A DNA stretch of 64,000 nt from a bacterium (GCA_017941035.1 JAGAXG010000008.1:1-64000), one strand, 5' to 3'; counted from the stretch's first letter, positions 43,960 through 53,218 are shown. Notes: generated from the sequence alone by a model not told the origin. Numbers and translations: made by a program.

Positions 43960-44289
43960 ATGATAAAACTTGTTATAAAGTGGATAATTTTTGCTCTTGT
44001 TATAATGGGGACATGCTATATCCCAGGTATAGAAGTTAACGGATTTGAATTTGCAATGCTTATTGCATTTATATTAACAGTAATCAATGTATTCTTTAAA
44101 CCTATATTGAAACTTGTTACGTTACCAATTAATCTTTTAACTTTTGGTTTATTTAGTCTCGTTATAAATTTGGGCATATTATATGGTATTTCTTACTTTA
44201 TTCCGCAATACCAAATTCATGATTTTTTAAGCGGATTTTACGCCTCAGTAATAATTGCCGTTTCGTACTTTATATTAAAGAAAATTTAA
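43960..44289 (+). CDS. Phage-holin-4-superfamily (DUF/PF04020-like) membrane protein
   Basis: A 109-residue protein of four hydrophobic helices. The pattern NVFFKPILKLVTLPINLLTF followed by GLFSLVINLGILYG is the signature of the widespread small membrane family labelled phage holin family 4, which occurs in many chromosomes outside phages. The function is not established. It is the second gene after a small exported protein and ends at a bidirectional terminator. No phage genes surround it, so a phage role is unlikely. Confidence 0.8.
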   Translation: MIKLVIKWIIFALVIMGTCYIPGIEVNGFEFAMLIAFILTVINVFFKPILKLVTLPINLLTFGLFSLVINLGILYGISYFIPQYQIHDFLSGFYASVIIAVSYFILKKI

Positions 44290-44291
44290 AT

Positions 44292-44326
44292 AATAAAAAG
44301 CTCTCCATAATGGAGAGCTTTTTATT
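44292..44326. terminator. Bidirectional terminator
   Basis: A long stem (AATAAAAAGCTCTCCA/TGGAGAGCTTTTTATT) with a 3-nt loop has A and T tracts on both sides. It serves the holin-like gene on the plus strand and the metal-motif gene on the minus strand, whose stop codon (44325-44327) lies inside the stem foot. Confidence 0.9.
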
Positions 44327-44657
44327 ATTTTTGATTCGGTATTTGCGGTCTTTGAGCTTGATCATAATTTGTTTTTTTACCTTTAAAATCAGGGCTTTGT
44401 CCTTCGAACTTTTGAGGAAATTGTTTGTTATGTCTCATTATAGGAGGAATTCGTTTTTCTATTCCTGGATGCATTCCATGCATTCCTTTATGACATTTGC
44501 ATGGAGGAGCAGAAGGTCTTAATAACGCACTTGCAACAAGGATTGCAAATAAAGTTCCAACAAATACAGCTCCTGCGCGTAAGAAAAATTCTTTTAATGT
44601 TTTTGCGCATTCGCAACCGCAGCTACATTTTTGTTCTTCTTTGATTTCTTCAGTCAT
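44325..44657 (-). CDS. Small Cys/His/Met-rich membrane protein, possible metal binder
   Basis: A 110-residue protein. Its N-terminal end has a CSCGCECAK cysteine cluster (about 11-19), then one membrane helix (about 30-50, AVFVGTLFAILVASALL). A Pro-rich tail follows with CKCHKGMHGMHPGIEKR, rich in His and Met. The spacing suggests copper, zinc or another soft-metal site on each side of the membrane; this is inference. The ATG at 44657 is chosen because AAAGGAG sits 8 nt before it; a TTG two codons upstream is also open. It lies between the PfkB kinase and a convergent holin-like gene. Confidence 0.65.
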   Translation of the reverse strand: MTEEIKEEQKCSCGCECAKTLKEFFLRAGAVFVGTLFAILVASALLRPSAPPCKCHKGMHGMHPGIEKRIPPIMRHNKQFPQKFEGQSPDFKGKKTNYDQAQRPQIPNQK

Positions 44658-44710
44658 AATCAATCTCCTTTTTGTCTACACTACTATAACGACAAATAGA
44701 TTTAAATTGT

Positions 44711-45760
44711 TCATTTATTTTCAGAAATAGCAGTATATGAAGGATTTTGTTTCATTTTTGCTTCTATTTGTTCAAAATTCAATAATCCCTGTGTTGCTCC
44801 AAATTCAGAAACAACACCGGCAGAATTAATAGAAGCTGCAACAAGAGCCTTTGGAATATCTATATCCCATCTTGCAAGAGAAGCACAGAATGTAGAAGCA
44901 AAAGCATCTCCTGCACCCAGAGTCGATGTTACCGGTCCATCAAAACAAGGACAATAATAATATTTTTTACCATCATAAGCATATGCGCCATGATTTCCAT
45001 CTGTAATTACTATTACTTGGTATTCTGAAATTTTTAACTTATTAAACATCGCTTTTATATCAGGATGGACAAGTTCTTGAGAATATTTAGTATCCTTTGT
45101 ATCCTGCCTTATTGTTATTCCTGTAGCCATAGATGCTTCTTCCTTGTTCATAACAACAACATCGGCAAGAGCAAGTATTTTACTCAAGTAATTAAACCCT
45201 TTTTTTATTCCTGTTGTTCCGGCATTGAAACATACCCATGTATCATTTTCTTTTGCAAATTTTACAAGCTCATCTAAAACTTTGTTGCTATCCCCATTTA
45301 ATGGAGCAATATACAAAAGCTTTGCATTTTTTATAGCTTCAAAATTTATTTCAGATTTTTTTATATGAGCATTAGCTCCTCGATGAGCTAAAACTGTTCT
45401 ATCGCCTTCAAAACTCGTCAAAATAATAGAAAAACCTGTACTATCATTTTTATCTTGAATTACCGAGTTTAAGTCAATTTTTTTATGTTCAAAAAAATGA
45501 AATAATCCTTCAGAATATATATCATCACCTACTTTAAAAATTGCAGAAGTAGAGTAACCTAAATTTGCAAAATTCGTTGCAGTATTAACTCCGCCTCCGC
45601 CAACTTGAGAATCGAAATCAGAAATTTCAAGTTTTGCTCCATACGGATAACTCATAAAATCCGTTGACTTATCCTTTTTTCGGACAGAAACAACACTTGC
45701 ATCATCACATTCAACAAAAACATCCATTGTAGCACTACCGATAGTAACAACATCACTCAT
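44711..45760 (-). CDS. PfkB-family carbohydrate/nucleoside kinase
   Basis: A ribokinase-fold kinase of 349 residues. The N-terminal GSATMDVFVECDD and the glycine pair in FDSQVGGGGVNTATNFANLG bind the sugar; the catalytic motif is TSTLGAGDAFASTFCASLAR near residue 275. Substrate cannot be read: adenosine kinase, ribokinase or a 2-keto-3-deoxygluconate kinase are all possible. GGAGAG precedes the ATG. It is divergent from leuC, sharing a 105-bp promoter region. Confidence 0.88.
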   Translation of the reverse strand: MSDVVTIGSATMDVFVECDDASVVSVRKKDKSTDFMSYPYGAKLEISDFDSQVGGGGVNTATNFANLGYSTSAIFKVGDDIYSEGLFHFFEHKKIDLNSVIQDKNDSTGFSIILTSFEGDRTVLAHRGANAHIKKSEINFEAIKNAKLLYIAPLNGDSNKVLDELVKFAKENDTWVCFNAGTTGIKKGFNYLSKILALADVVVMNKEEASMATGITIRQDTKDTKYSQELVHPDIKAMFNKLKISEYQVIVITDGNHGAYAYDGKKYYYCPCFDGPVTSTLGAGDAFASTFCASLARWDIDIPKALVAASINSAGVVSEFGATQGLLNFEQIEAKMKQNPSYTAISENK

Positions 45761-45813
45761 AACCAGCTCTCCATAATCTAAAAACAGAGTAATAATAACA
45801 TTAACAACAATAT

Positions 45814-45841
45814 TTTACAAGTTATCAGTTTATGCTAAAAT
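45814..45841 (+). promoter_or_regulatory. Probable promoter of leuC
   Basis: TTTACA (45814-45819), a 16-bp spacer, and an extended -10 TGCTAAAAT ending at 45841. A GAGGG ribosome site then leads into the ATG at 45866. Confidence 0.55.
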
Positions 45842-45865
45842 AACTTTTGAAAAGAGGGATTAACA

Positions 45866-47107
45866 ATGGGACAAACTTTAGTAGAAAAAATTATTTCATT
45901 ACATACAGATCATGAAGTACATGCGGGGGAATTAGTCATTGCAAACGTTGATGTTTGCGCAGTTCAGGACGGCACAGGGCCTTTAACAGTTGAAGAATTC
46001 AAAAAATTAGGCAAAGAAAAACTACACAATCCAGAACGAACAATACTTTTTATAGATCACGCATCCCCAAGTCCAAGAAAAGAATTGTCAAATATGCATA
46101 CAACTTTACGTAATTTTTCGCGCGATTACGGTGCTGTTTTATCAGAAGTCGGTTCAGGTGTATGCCACCAGCGCCTTATAGAAAGTTTTGTTAATCCTTC
46201 AGAAATTTTAGTCGGCGCAGACTCCCATACTTGTACATCAGGAGCCTTAGGAGCTTTCGCAACAGGAATGGGTTCTACAGATATTGCAGTTGCAATGGCG
46301 CTTGGAAAAACTTGGTTAAAAGTTCCTCAGACTTTTAAAATCATAGTAAATGGCAAATTTCAGGAAGGGATTTATGCTAAAGATTTAATTCTACACATTA
46401 TCGGAATGATTGGAGCAGATGGAGCTACATACAAAGCCCTTGAGTTTCACGGAGAAACAATTGAAAATATGGAAATGTCTGAGCGTTTCACAATTGCAAA
46501 TATGGCCGTTGAAGCAGGAGCTAAATGTGGTCTGTTTATAGCAGATGAAAAAACAAAAGCTTATCTTGAAGAAAAAGGACGAGCAGATAAATTTTCAAGC
46601 ATCAAACCAGATAATGACGCGAATTATGAACGCATAATTGAAATTGACGCTTCAACTATCGAACATACTGTTTCTTGTCCGCATACGGTTGATAATACAA
46701 AATTAGCAAAAGACTTAAACAATATAAAAGTAAATCAAGTCTATGTAGGAACATGCACTAACGGACGAATTGAAGATATGAGAGTCGTTGCAAAAATTTT
46801 AAAAGGCCAAAAAGTTGCAGATGGAGTAAGAATGCTCATTTGTCCCGCATCTCGAACTGTTTATAAACAGGCCTTGCAAGAAGGTTTAATAGAAATTTTT
46901 ATTGATTCTGGTGCCACAATTCTTCCTCCCGGATGCGGACCTTGTGTAGGTATTCATGCCGGAATACTTGCAGATGGAGAAGTTTGTTTGACAACTCAAA
47001 ATAGAAACTTCATAGGAAGACTAGGGAACACAAAAGGATTTATTTATCTTTCTTCACCTTATGTTGCGGGATATACTGCAATACGCGGTTATATTTGCGA
47101 ACGATAA
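45866..47107 (+). CDS. leuC: 3-isopropylmalate dehydratase large subunit (LeuC/homoaconitase family)
   Basis: An aconitase-superfamily hydro-lyase carrying a [4Fe-4S] cluster. The 413-residue length is that of the short bacterial/archaeal LeuC or homoaconitase type. Cluster cysteines are in VGTCTNGRIEDM (Cys297) and LPPGCGPCVG (Cys357, Cys360); VGADSHTCTSGALGAFATGM is the substrate region. The small subunit LeuD, which normally follows, is not here: the next gene is convergent. So the partner must be elsewhere or the role differs from leucine synthesis (for example citramalate pathway). A GAGGG ribosome site is present. Confidence 0.88.
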   Translation: MGQTLVEKIISLHTDHEVHAGELVIANVDVCAVQDGTGPLTVEEFKKLGKEKLHNPERTILFIDHASPSPRKELSNMHTTLRNFSRDYGAVLSEVGSGVCHQRLIESFVNPSEILVGADSHTCTSGALGAFATGMGSTDIAVAMALGKTWLKVPQTFKIIVNGKFQEGIYAKDLILHIIGMIGADGATYKALEFHGETIENMEMSERFTIANMAVEAGAKCGLFIADEKTKAYLEEKGRADKFSSIKPDNDANYERIIEIDASTIEHTVSCPHTVDNTKLAKDLNNIKVNQVYVGTCTNGRIEDMRVVAKILKGQKVADGVRMLICPASRTVYKQALQEGLIEIFIDSGATILPPGCGPCVGIHAGILADGEVCLTTQNRNFIGRLGNTKGFIYLSSPYVAGYTAIRGYICER

Positions 47108-47123
47108 TCCTATTCATTAAAAT

Positions 47124-48815
47124 CTAGTGTTGTTTATAAACCTTGTCTGAATATACTTCTATATTTGGAGTATCGATTTCAAATACATGAATTCTTCCAG
47201 GTCCAAGTTCAAGCGCAATTTGACCGTCTGAAACTTGGAATTTACTATCCTGCCCATATTTTGGAAGCAAATTATCTAATTTTTGATTTTCTTTTAATGT
47301 AGGAACTTTTACTTTACAAGCAACTGAACGGTTTACGTCTTTATTCGCAAGTACTAACAATGTTCTGCCGTGTCTGTGACGAGCAAAAGCTATAACTTGA
47401 TCGCGCTTGTCTTTTTCTTTATTCAATATAATATAAGAACCACGATTTACAATTTCTTTATACTTATCCCTAAATTTCAAAGTCTCAGACATGAACTCTC
47501 CGATTTTAGGTTCTTTACCTCCAGGTTGTCTTGATAAATTAAAGATATCCAATTTCCCTTCATGAGCAGTCATTTCATGATTATCAGTCATTGTAACAGG
47601 GTTTTCTATACCTCTGTAATTATACAAATAGTAGTCTCCGGATTGAAAGCCATCAACATAATAAGGATTCATCATAGGTAAAGTTGCTTGCAAGCCTGAA
47701 GTAAGATTACAATAAACTTCTCCTCCGTGAAACATTGGAGATACATCATCATGAGTAGCAAATGAACCTATTAATGATTTACCAAGATTAACACGGTATG
47801 ACATATTCAAATTCTCAACGACATAATTATGCATATCTGTAGCAGTAGGCCACTCGTGGAATATATGATATTGTCCATAAATTGCATCAAATCCAGCTCT
47901 GAGAGAATCTTCAGGTCTGTCATAAGGCATATTGGCTTGTGGAGAGGCATCTTCATAAGTATAAGTTTCTGCAAGCCAAGCAAATTGAGGATCTCTTTTA
48001 TGGGAATAAGGTATAATAATATCCCAAAATTCAACAGGTTTTGCTCTTGCAACATCGGCACGAATTCCATCTACACCAGCATCTATCATCATATCAACAA
48101 ATTGTCTGTGATATTCTAAAAGCTGAGGATTCAATGTTCTTTTGCCTTCATCATCCCAAGGCTGGAACATTCTTATATCCTCCCAACCTTGTGGAGTTTT
48201 TGGGATTCCGTTTTCGATAGCCATTAACTCCGGCTCAGCTTTATACAAATCGTAAGAAGCACAACTTGGCATATCAACCATCACTCTTATACCACGTTTG
48301 TGACATTCTTCTACAAAAAACTTAAACTGTTCCTTATCTGTGCGAGGATCGTCTTTATCTATTAATACTGGGTCAATTTTTAATAAGTCTTCCGGAGCAT
48401 AAACAGATCCTGCTGTTCCCATAGCATTATTTTTGCCGGGAGGATTTATTGGAAGAACATGTAAAGTATTAAATCCTTGAGATTTAATCTCATCTAATCT
48501 TTTTATTGCGCTTAAAAATGTACCTGGTTTTTCATTTCCATCTATGTAACCATTTCCATTTTCATCAACTGCTGTAAATGTTCTTGGTATAATTGCAAGA
48601 ATTTTTGCACTATTTGTATTAAACAGAGTTTTTAAATCATTTTTATAAACATTCTTTTGAACGATCGGAGCATTGGCCACAGCCTGAGCATTCAAAAAAT
48701 TAGCTAATAAGTTTGAATTCTCCGAGACTGGTGATTTAACAATAGAATTATTTCCATAACTTATATTATTATATTGTTTTCTAATAATTAAATTGGAAGA
48801 AACTGCATTTATCAT
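47124..48815 (-). CDS. GH13 alpha-amylase-like enzyme with EF-hand loop
   Basis: A 563-residue glycoside hydrolase of family GH13. The nucleophile Asp is in GVDGIRADVAR, the acid/base Glu in AWLAETYTYED, and the third Asp in FATHDDVSPMF; the barrel start is KILAIIPRTF. A canonical EF-hand calcium loop (DENGNGYIDGNE, Asp84 to Glu95) is inserted after the first strand. There is no signal peptide; the N-terminus MINAVSSNLIIRKQYNNISY with GNN carries the N-x-[FY]-G type motif. It is the last gene of a three-gene operon with two membrane proteins, overlapping the one upstream by 1 nt. It probably acts on glycogen or starch; exact specificity is unknown. Confidence 0.88.
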   Translation of the reverse strand: MINAVSSNLIIRKQYNNISYGNNSIVKSPVSENSNLLANFLNAQAVANAPIVQKNVYKNDLKTLFNTNSAKILAIIPRTFTAVDENGNGYIDGNEKPGTFLSAIKRLDEIKSQGFNTLHVLPINPPGKNNAMGTAGSVYAPEDLLKIDPVLIDKDDPRTDKEQFKFFVEECHKRGIRVMVDMPSCASYDLYKAEPELMAIENGIPKTPQGWEDIRMFQPWDDEGKRTLNPQLLEYHRQFVDMMIDAGVDGIRADVARAKPVEFWDIIIPYSHKRDPQFAWLAETYTYEDASPQANMPYDRPEDSLRAGFDAIYGQYHIFHEWPTATDMHNYVVENLNMSYRVNLGKSLIGSFATHDDVSPMFHGGEVYCNLTSGLQATLPMMNPYYVDGFQSGDYYLYNYRGIENPVTMTDNHEMTAHEGKLDIFNLSRQPGGKEPKIGEFMSETLKFRDKYKEIVNRGSYIILNKEKDKRDQVIAFARHRHGRTLLVLANKDVNRSVACKVKVPTLKENQKLDNLLPKYGQDSKFQVSDGQIALELGPGRIHVFEIDTPNIEVYSDKVYKQH

Positions 48816-51256
48816 TATTTATTCCCTCCGTTTTTGTTCATTTTTCCCATAAAGAATTGAGAAAATATTGTCAAACCTAATAAAGATATTCCCATTGTTC
48901 CAAACATTTTTAACCATTTTTTCCCGTTATAATTACGCGAAAATAATTTTTCAAACATTTCATCCGGAGCACACCCGAGTAATAGTGATTTTTTTTCAGA
49001 ACTTGATTGCACTTCTTTACCATCAACAAGAACATTTGGAAATGCAAAATATTTATCTCCACCAAGATAATTTAAAATATCTTGTCTATATTTCAAAAAA
49101 TTATCTCTAAAAATTGAGCCTTTCAAACCGGCATCTGTGTCAGGATGAATATCTTGACCGTACATAAGTTTCATAACACCGTTGAAAAATCCTCTGTCAT
49201 AAGGTAATTCTACTGCTCCAGCATTCTTAACTGTTTCTTTATTAAGAGACGGATTTCGTAAATAATAAAATTTAACTGCGAAATCAGAAGCATGACCATC
49301 TATTAAAAGCTGCTTTACGAGTTCAATCATTTCAGATTGTACATTTTTTGGAACTCCGGCATGCAAAGCCCAATCTACATTTTCCATTTTAGCAATTCGT
49401 CTATAAACATCTAATGCATTTAATATTCTATAAAATGATGATTTTACACCTTTGACTCTGTCAATTAAGAAAGATAATTGTATATCCTTCAACGAAGTTG
49501 TATCTGTAATCTCATATCCTATAAGCCTTTCTGCTGTATCAACCATCCCAAGAGCCTTAAGATCTTTAGCAGCATCATTAAAAGTAGTCATTACATATTT
49601 TTTGTAAAGATTATTTAAATCACCGCTATATTTATCTATATCAGCAAAATTTGTTTTATTTTCTAAATAAGACAATTTGCGTTCAAATACTTCAACAACA
49701 TTTTTATATTCATCATCGTTAGAAGCTATTTTTTCAAATTTTTCTCTAAGAAGTTTTCCTACAGGCTCTCTGTCAAATCTGTTTTTCTTTATATCTTCAG
49801 AATTTATTCCTAGCGTTTTTAAAATTTCATCTCCAACCATTTCATTCCAGCAATTAGCTAAAATTGTTTCAGGTGCTTGAGCTGTTTTTATATAAGCGAA
49901 TTTATCTAAAACTATATTTTCTGCTTTAAACTTATTCAAAATTAAAGATATAGATTTTAACCTATTTGACAAATCTTCAGATAAAACAAAATTTGATTTT
50001 GATTTAAAAGCATCAATAATATCAGATGAATTTAATCCTTCTTTTTCAGAATAAAGCATATCTTGAAGCTTAAATTCCAACATTGATTTAAGTTCAGGAT
50101 GTTTTGCCTCATATTCTCTGACATTCCAATACATTATATCCTGAATGGCATTTAAGTGTTTAGAAAATTCTTTTACATTTTCTAACGGAAGATTTAAATC
50201 CTTAAATTTTTGAGAAATAACTTCAGCAGAAGGTACCAAACTCGAGAATTCACCTTTGAATTTATTTTGAAGAACATTCCTTACAATATTTACATCAATA
50301 TTAAAACCCTTATTTTTTGAAAATCTTTTTAAATCCTCTTTTATATATTCAGATGTAACATCATCCATTCCATCTGTAATGTTACATAAAATTTTTTTGA
50401 ATAATTCATCTGATATTTCTTTATTCTTGTTTTCAGCTAATATAGAGTCCAATGTCTCTGAAACTTTTGAAAAACTATATTTTTTAGACTCTTCAGAAAA
50501 ATTCTCCAACAATTTATCTGCTTTTTCATTTATTCTTTTATCTTGGAAATTAGCAATTGGCTTTTCTAAAGCATTACATATTAATGCACTCATAATTGGA
50601 GTAGCAAAACCTGACGTGAGCATCCACATTGTATTATTCTGAAGAGCAATTTTTCTCATCTTTTCTTGAATAAAATCTCTGCGATTTTTCATATCTTTTG
50701 GGACATTCATTCTGTCTCCGATTCTATTTATTTCTTCTTCAGAATATAAATCCCAAGGAATAAATTGATGATCTTGAAAAACAGGTTTTTTCGTACCATA
50801 ATTGTCACGATATTGCTGTCTGATATCAAATCCATGGATTAAATATGCCGGTAATTGAAGCGCTAGTTTCGGCCAAATATCCATAGAAGCGAGAAAAGAT
50901 CCTAAGCCGACAAATTCCATTATTTTAGTTAAAGGTGTTGATTTTCTTGAATAAAGATAAGTAGCAATTGATAATCCACCTAACTTCATCCCTAAATCAT
51001 TAAGCCTGCCAAGTTCATTATCATTTGCATTTCCGGAAAGAGAATTTTTAAAAGCCTTCAAATTATATTTTGAATCTTTAAATATTTCTGACGGTATATC
51101 AAAAAGGCTGGTCTTTACTAATTGACCATTACTTGGTAAAGGTTTGATAAAGGTTCTATATGTTAATTCTTTATTAACATCAAAATTTTTTCTTGCATTA
51201 TCAGAATTATATTGCTGATTACCATTTAAGTATGATTGAATTAAATTTGTTTTCAT
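48815..51256 (-). CDS. Large membrane-associated protein of unknown function, amylase operon
   Basis: An 813-residue protein with no recognised domain. The first 250 residues contain hydrophobic stretches (LGGLSIATYLYSRK; VGLGSFLASMDIWPKLALQL; MLTSGFATPIMSALICNAL), then a long charged helical middle (about 230-640). A single helix sits near the end (KMFGTMGISLLGLTIFSQFF) with a basic tail. HQFIPWDLYSEEEINRIGDR resembles FTRWDLLYGDPNDKK of the next protein upstream. It lies between the 344-residue gene (1-nt spacing) and the amylase (1-nt overlap), so all three are co-translated. Role unknown; it may place the enzyme at the membrane. Confidence 0.7.
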   Translation of the reverse strand: MKTNLIQSYLNGNQQYNSDNARKNFDVNKELTYRTFIKPLPSNGQLVKTSLFDIPSEIFKDSKYNLKAFKNSLSGNANDNELGRLNDLGMKLGGLSIATYLYSRKSTPLTKIMEFVGLGSFLASMDIWPKLALQLPAYLIHGFDIRQQYRDNYGTKKPVFQDHQFIPWDLYSEEEINRIGDRMNVPKDMKNRRDFIQEKMRKIALQNNTMWMLTSGFATPIMSALICNALEKPIANFQDKRINEKADKLLENFSEESKKYSFSKVSETLDSILAENKNKEISDELFKKILCNITDGMDDVTSEYIKEDLKRFSKNKGFNIDVNIVRNVLQNKFKGEFSSLVPSAEVISQKFKDLNLPLENVKEFSKHLNAIQDIMYWNVREYEAKHPELKSMLEFKLQDMLYSEKEGLNSSDIIDAFKSKSNFVLSEDLSNRLKSISLILNKFKAENIVLDKFAYIKTAQAPETILANCWNEMVGDEILKTLGINSEDIKKNRFDREPVGKLLREKFEKIASNDDEYKNVVEVFERKLSYLENKTNFADIDKYSGDLNNLYKKYVMTTFNDAAKDLKALGMVDTAERLIGYEITDTTSLKDIQLSFLIDRVKGVKSSFYRILNALDVYRRIAKMENVDWALHAGVPKNVQSEMIELVKQLLIDGHASDFAVKFYYLRNPSLNKETVKNAGAVELPYDRGFFNGVMKLMYGQDIHPDTDAGLKGSIFRDNFLKYRQDILNYLGGDKYFAFPNVLVDGKEVQSSSEKKSLLLGCAPDEMFEKLFSRNYNGKKWLKMFGTMGISLLGLTIFSQFFMGKMNKNGGNK

Positions 51257-52291
51257 TTATCCAACCACACTTTCTTTATTTTTATCCATAACATCATTTG
51301 AACTAACATTTGAAGGCTTCTTACTTATGTGTACAGTGTTAAGAACCCCCAGTAAAGTAGTTGACAATGCTAAAGCTAAAACTCCCTTACCAGCATGTTT
51401 TTCGAAAGAAGATGTTACCTCTGACGGCCCTTTATAAAGATTTATTGCACTTTGTTTTAAACTTTCAACAAAAACTTTTAACGAATGACAAAATTCTTCT
51501 GATTTCCAAAATTTTAGAGTCGCTACTTTAAAATAATCATCCCAAGGTTTTTGGAATGCCAAGGCTACACCGCATGCAGCCCACAAATATGAAGAAAAGC
51601 TACGGGCAAGAGTTGATTTCACAAGTATTTCTTTATAAATAGGCTTAACTTCTTGATCTGAATCATTTAAATTTTCTCCTAATCCATTTTTCTTCGCGAT
51701 TTTATCAAATCTTTCATTCAAAGTTTTTTTATCATTAGGATCACCATATAACAAATCCCATCTGGTAAATTCTACACTCTCCCCAACTTTATGATATTCA
51801 TAACTTGTCAAATCAAAATCATCTTTAGTTTCAGGAAGTTGATGGTACACCTTTAAATATGGCAACTGAGTGTCAACTCCAGTAATCCATTTTACAGGAT
51901 AGTCAACAAAGGATTTTGATATTGATTTCGCAAAAGCATAAAATAAAACTCCAAGAGCCATTTTATTGCCTAGTTTTGAAGCTTTTGCCATTTCAGTATT
52001 TGAAAAATATTTATTTGCGGAATTAAATACAGACATTAATGTTGCACTTCCAATAATATATGGAACTGTGCCCATTGTTAAAAATTCATAAAAATCAGAA
52101 TTTATGTTTCCCTTTAACCCTCTGGCAGGATATACAGTAAAAGCTTTTGTAAATTTATCAAGAGCAATTCTTGATCGTGTTGAAAAATTATTTGGCAAGA
52201 GCATATCAGACTTTGGTGATGACACATCCTTTTGTTTTTCATTCCCAAATACTGTATTTTTGATATCTATACTACTTACCGATGGTATCAT
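51257..52291 (-). CDS. Membrane protein of unknown function, first gene of amylase operon
   Basis: A 344-residue protein starting MIPSVSSIDIKNTVFGNEKQ, which carries the N-x-x-F-G motif (Asn12-Gly16) near its N-terminus. Hydrophobic segments are near 92-108 (MGTVPYIIGSATLMSVF), 130-145 (MALGVLFYAFAKSI), 243-258 (SSYLWAACGVALAFQ) and 313-328 (GVLALALSTTLLGVLNTV). It shares GVD or GFD followed by a WDL motif with the 813-residue protein, so both may come from one family. GGAG precedes the ATG. It heads the operon that ends with the GH13 enzyme. No function can be named. Confidence 0.7.
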   Translation of the reverse strand: MIPSVSSIDIKNTVFGNEKQKDVSSPKSDMLLPNNFSTRSRIALDKFTKAFTVYPARGLKGNINSDFYEFLTMGTVPYIIGSATLMSVFNSANKYFSNTEMAKASKLGNKMALGVLFYAFAKSISKSFVDYPVKWITGVDTQLPYLKVYHQLPETKDDFDLTSYEYHKVGESVEFTRWDLLYGDPNDKKTLNERFDKIAKKNGLGENLNDSDQEVKPIYKEILVKSTLARSFSSYLWAACGVALAFQKPWDDYFKVATLKFWKSEEFCHSLKVFVESLKQSAINLYKGPSEVTSSFEKHAGKGVLALALSTTLLGVLNTVHISKKPSNVSSNDVMDKNKESVVG

Positions 52292-52372
52292 TAAAAAAAC
52301 TCCACACTGTGACTATTAAAATGCATATAAAAAAATTTTTTGACAGATTTTTAACAAAATTTTACAATAATT

Positions 52373-53218
52373 TTACTTAAAAATATTAAAAAATATAATG
52401 GTAAAAAATCCCATTACAAGGCAATACCAACCGAATATATTTAACGAAAATTTTGAAATAAATTTCATAAAATATTTTATACATAAATATCCTACAATTG
52501 CAGATACAATAGTTCCTACAATTATAGATGTCCAATTATAATTTAAAGCCTCGATTATATCAATTTTTATTAAAGGATAAACCATTGAAGCACCTAATAT
52601 AATCGGAATACTTAAAAGAAAAGAATATCTCGCAGAAGTTTCTCTATTTAAACCCGCGAAAAGTCCTGTCGCGATCGTCCAACCGGAACGGGAAAATCCC
52701 GGCAATACAGCTATACCCTGAGCTATACCAACAAAAAGCGCTTGCTTCCAATTTAATTTATCAAATTTTTTTTCACGTTTTTTTGATAAAAATTCACTAA
52801 AAAATAAAACCACACCAGTTAAAATTAATAAACATCCAACTCTAGCAGGATGATATACAAGATGTTCTGCAAAATCATTTAAAGGTAGCGCCAAAGCAAT
52901 TGTTATGATTGTTCCAAATATAATATACAATCCTAATTTAGCATTACTATCAGAAATATTACGTTTTTTACAAGCAAAAAACAACGCTCTTGCAATTTCA
53001 AAAATATCTTTTCTAAAAAATATTAATACAGCAATTAAAGTCCCCAAATGAAGCATAATATCGAAGAAAATCTCTTCATTAGATTGAGAAACTATTTTTA
53101 TTCCTTTAAAAACTTTATAAAAATTTGATGTAAAAACTAAATGCGCAGAACTAGATACAGGTAAAAATTCACTTAAACCCTGAACTATTCCCATTAGTAT
53201 AGATTGTATTAAATTCAT
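52373..53218 (-). CDS. uppP: Undecaprenyl-diphosphatase UppP (BacA)
   Basis: Recycles the lipid carrier for peptidoglycan and O-antigen synthesis by removing a phosphate from undecaprenyl diphosphate. The 281-residue integral membrane protein has the glutamate-rich motif QGLSEFLPVSSSAHLV and the second motif LPGFSRSGWTIATGLFAG, plus seven or eight hydrophobic helices. AAAGGA precedes the ATG. It is last of the kdsD-kdsC-queD-uppP group, all on the minus strand. Confidence 0.96.
   Translation of the reverse strand: MNLIQSILMGIVQGLSEFLPVSSSAHLVFTSNFYKVFKGIKIVSQSNEEIFFDIMLHLGTLIAVLIFFRKDIFEIARALFFACKKRNISDSNAKLGLYIIFGTIITIALALPLNDFAEHLVYHPARVGCLLILTGVVLFFSEFLSKKREKKFDKLNWKQALFVGIAQGIAVLPGFSRSGWTIATGLFAGLNRETSARYSFLLSIPIILGASMVYPLIKIDIIEALNYNWTSIIVGTIVSAIVGYLCIKYFMKFISKFSLNIFGWYCLVMGFFTIIFFNIFK

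Noticed and set aside
43960-44289. Prophage remnant based on the holin-like gene
   Set aside because: The family is chromosomal in many bacteria and no other phage gene lies around it.
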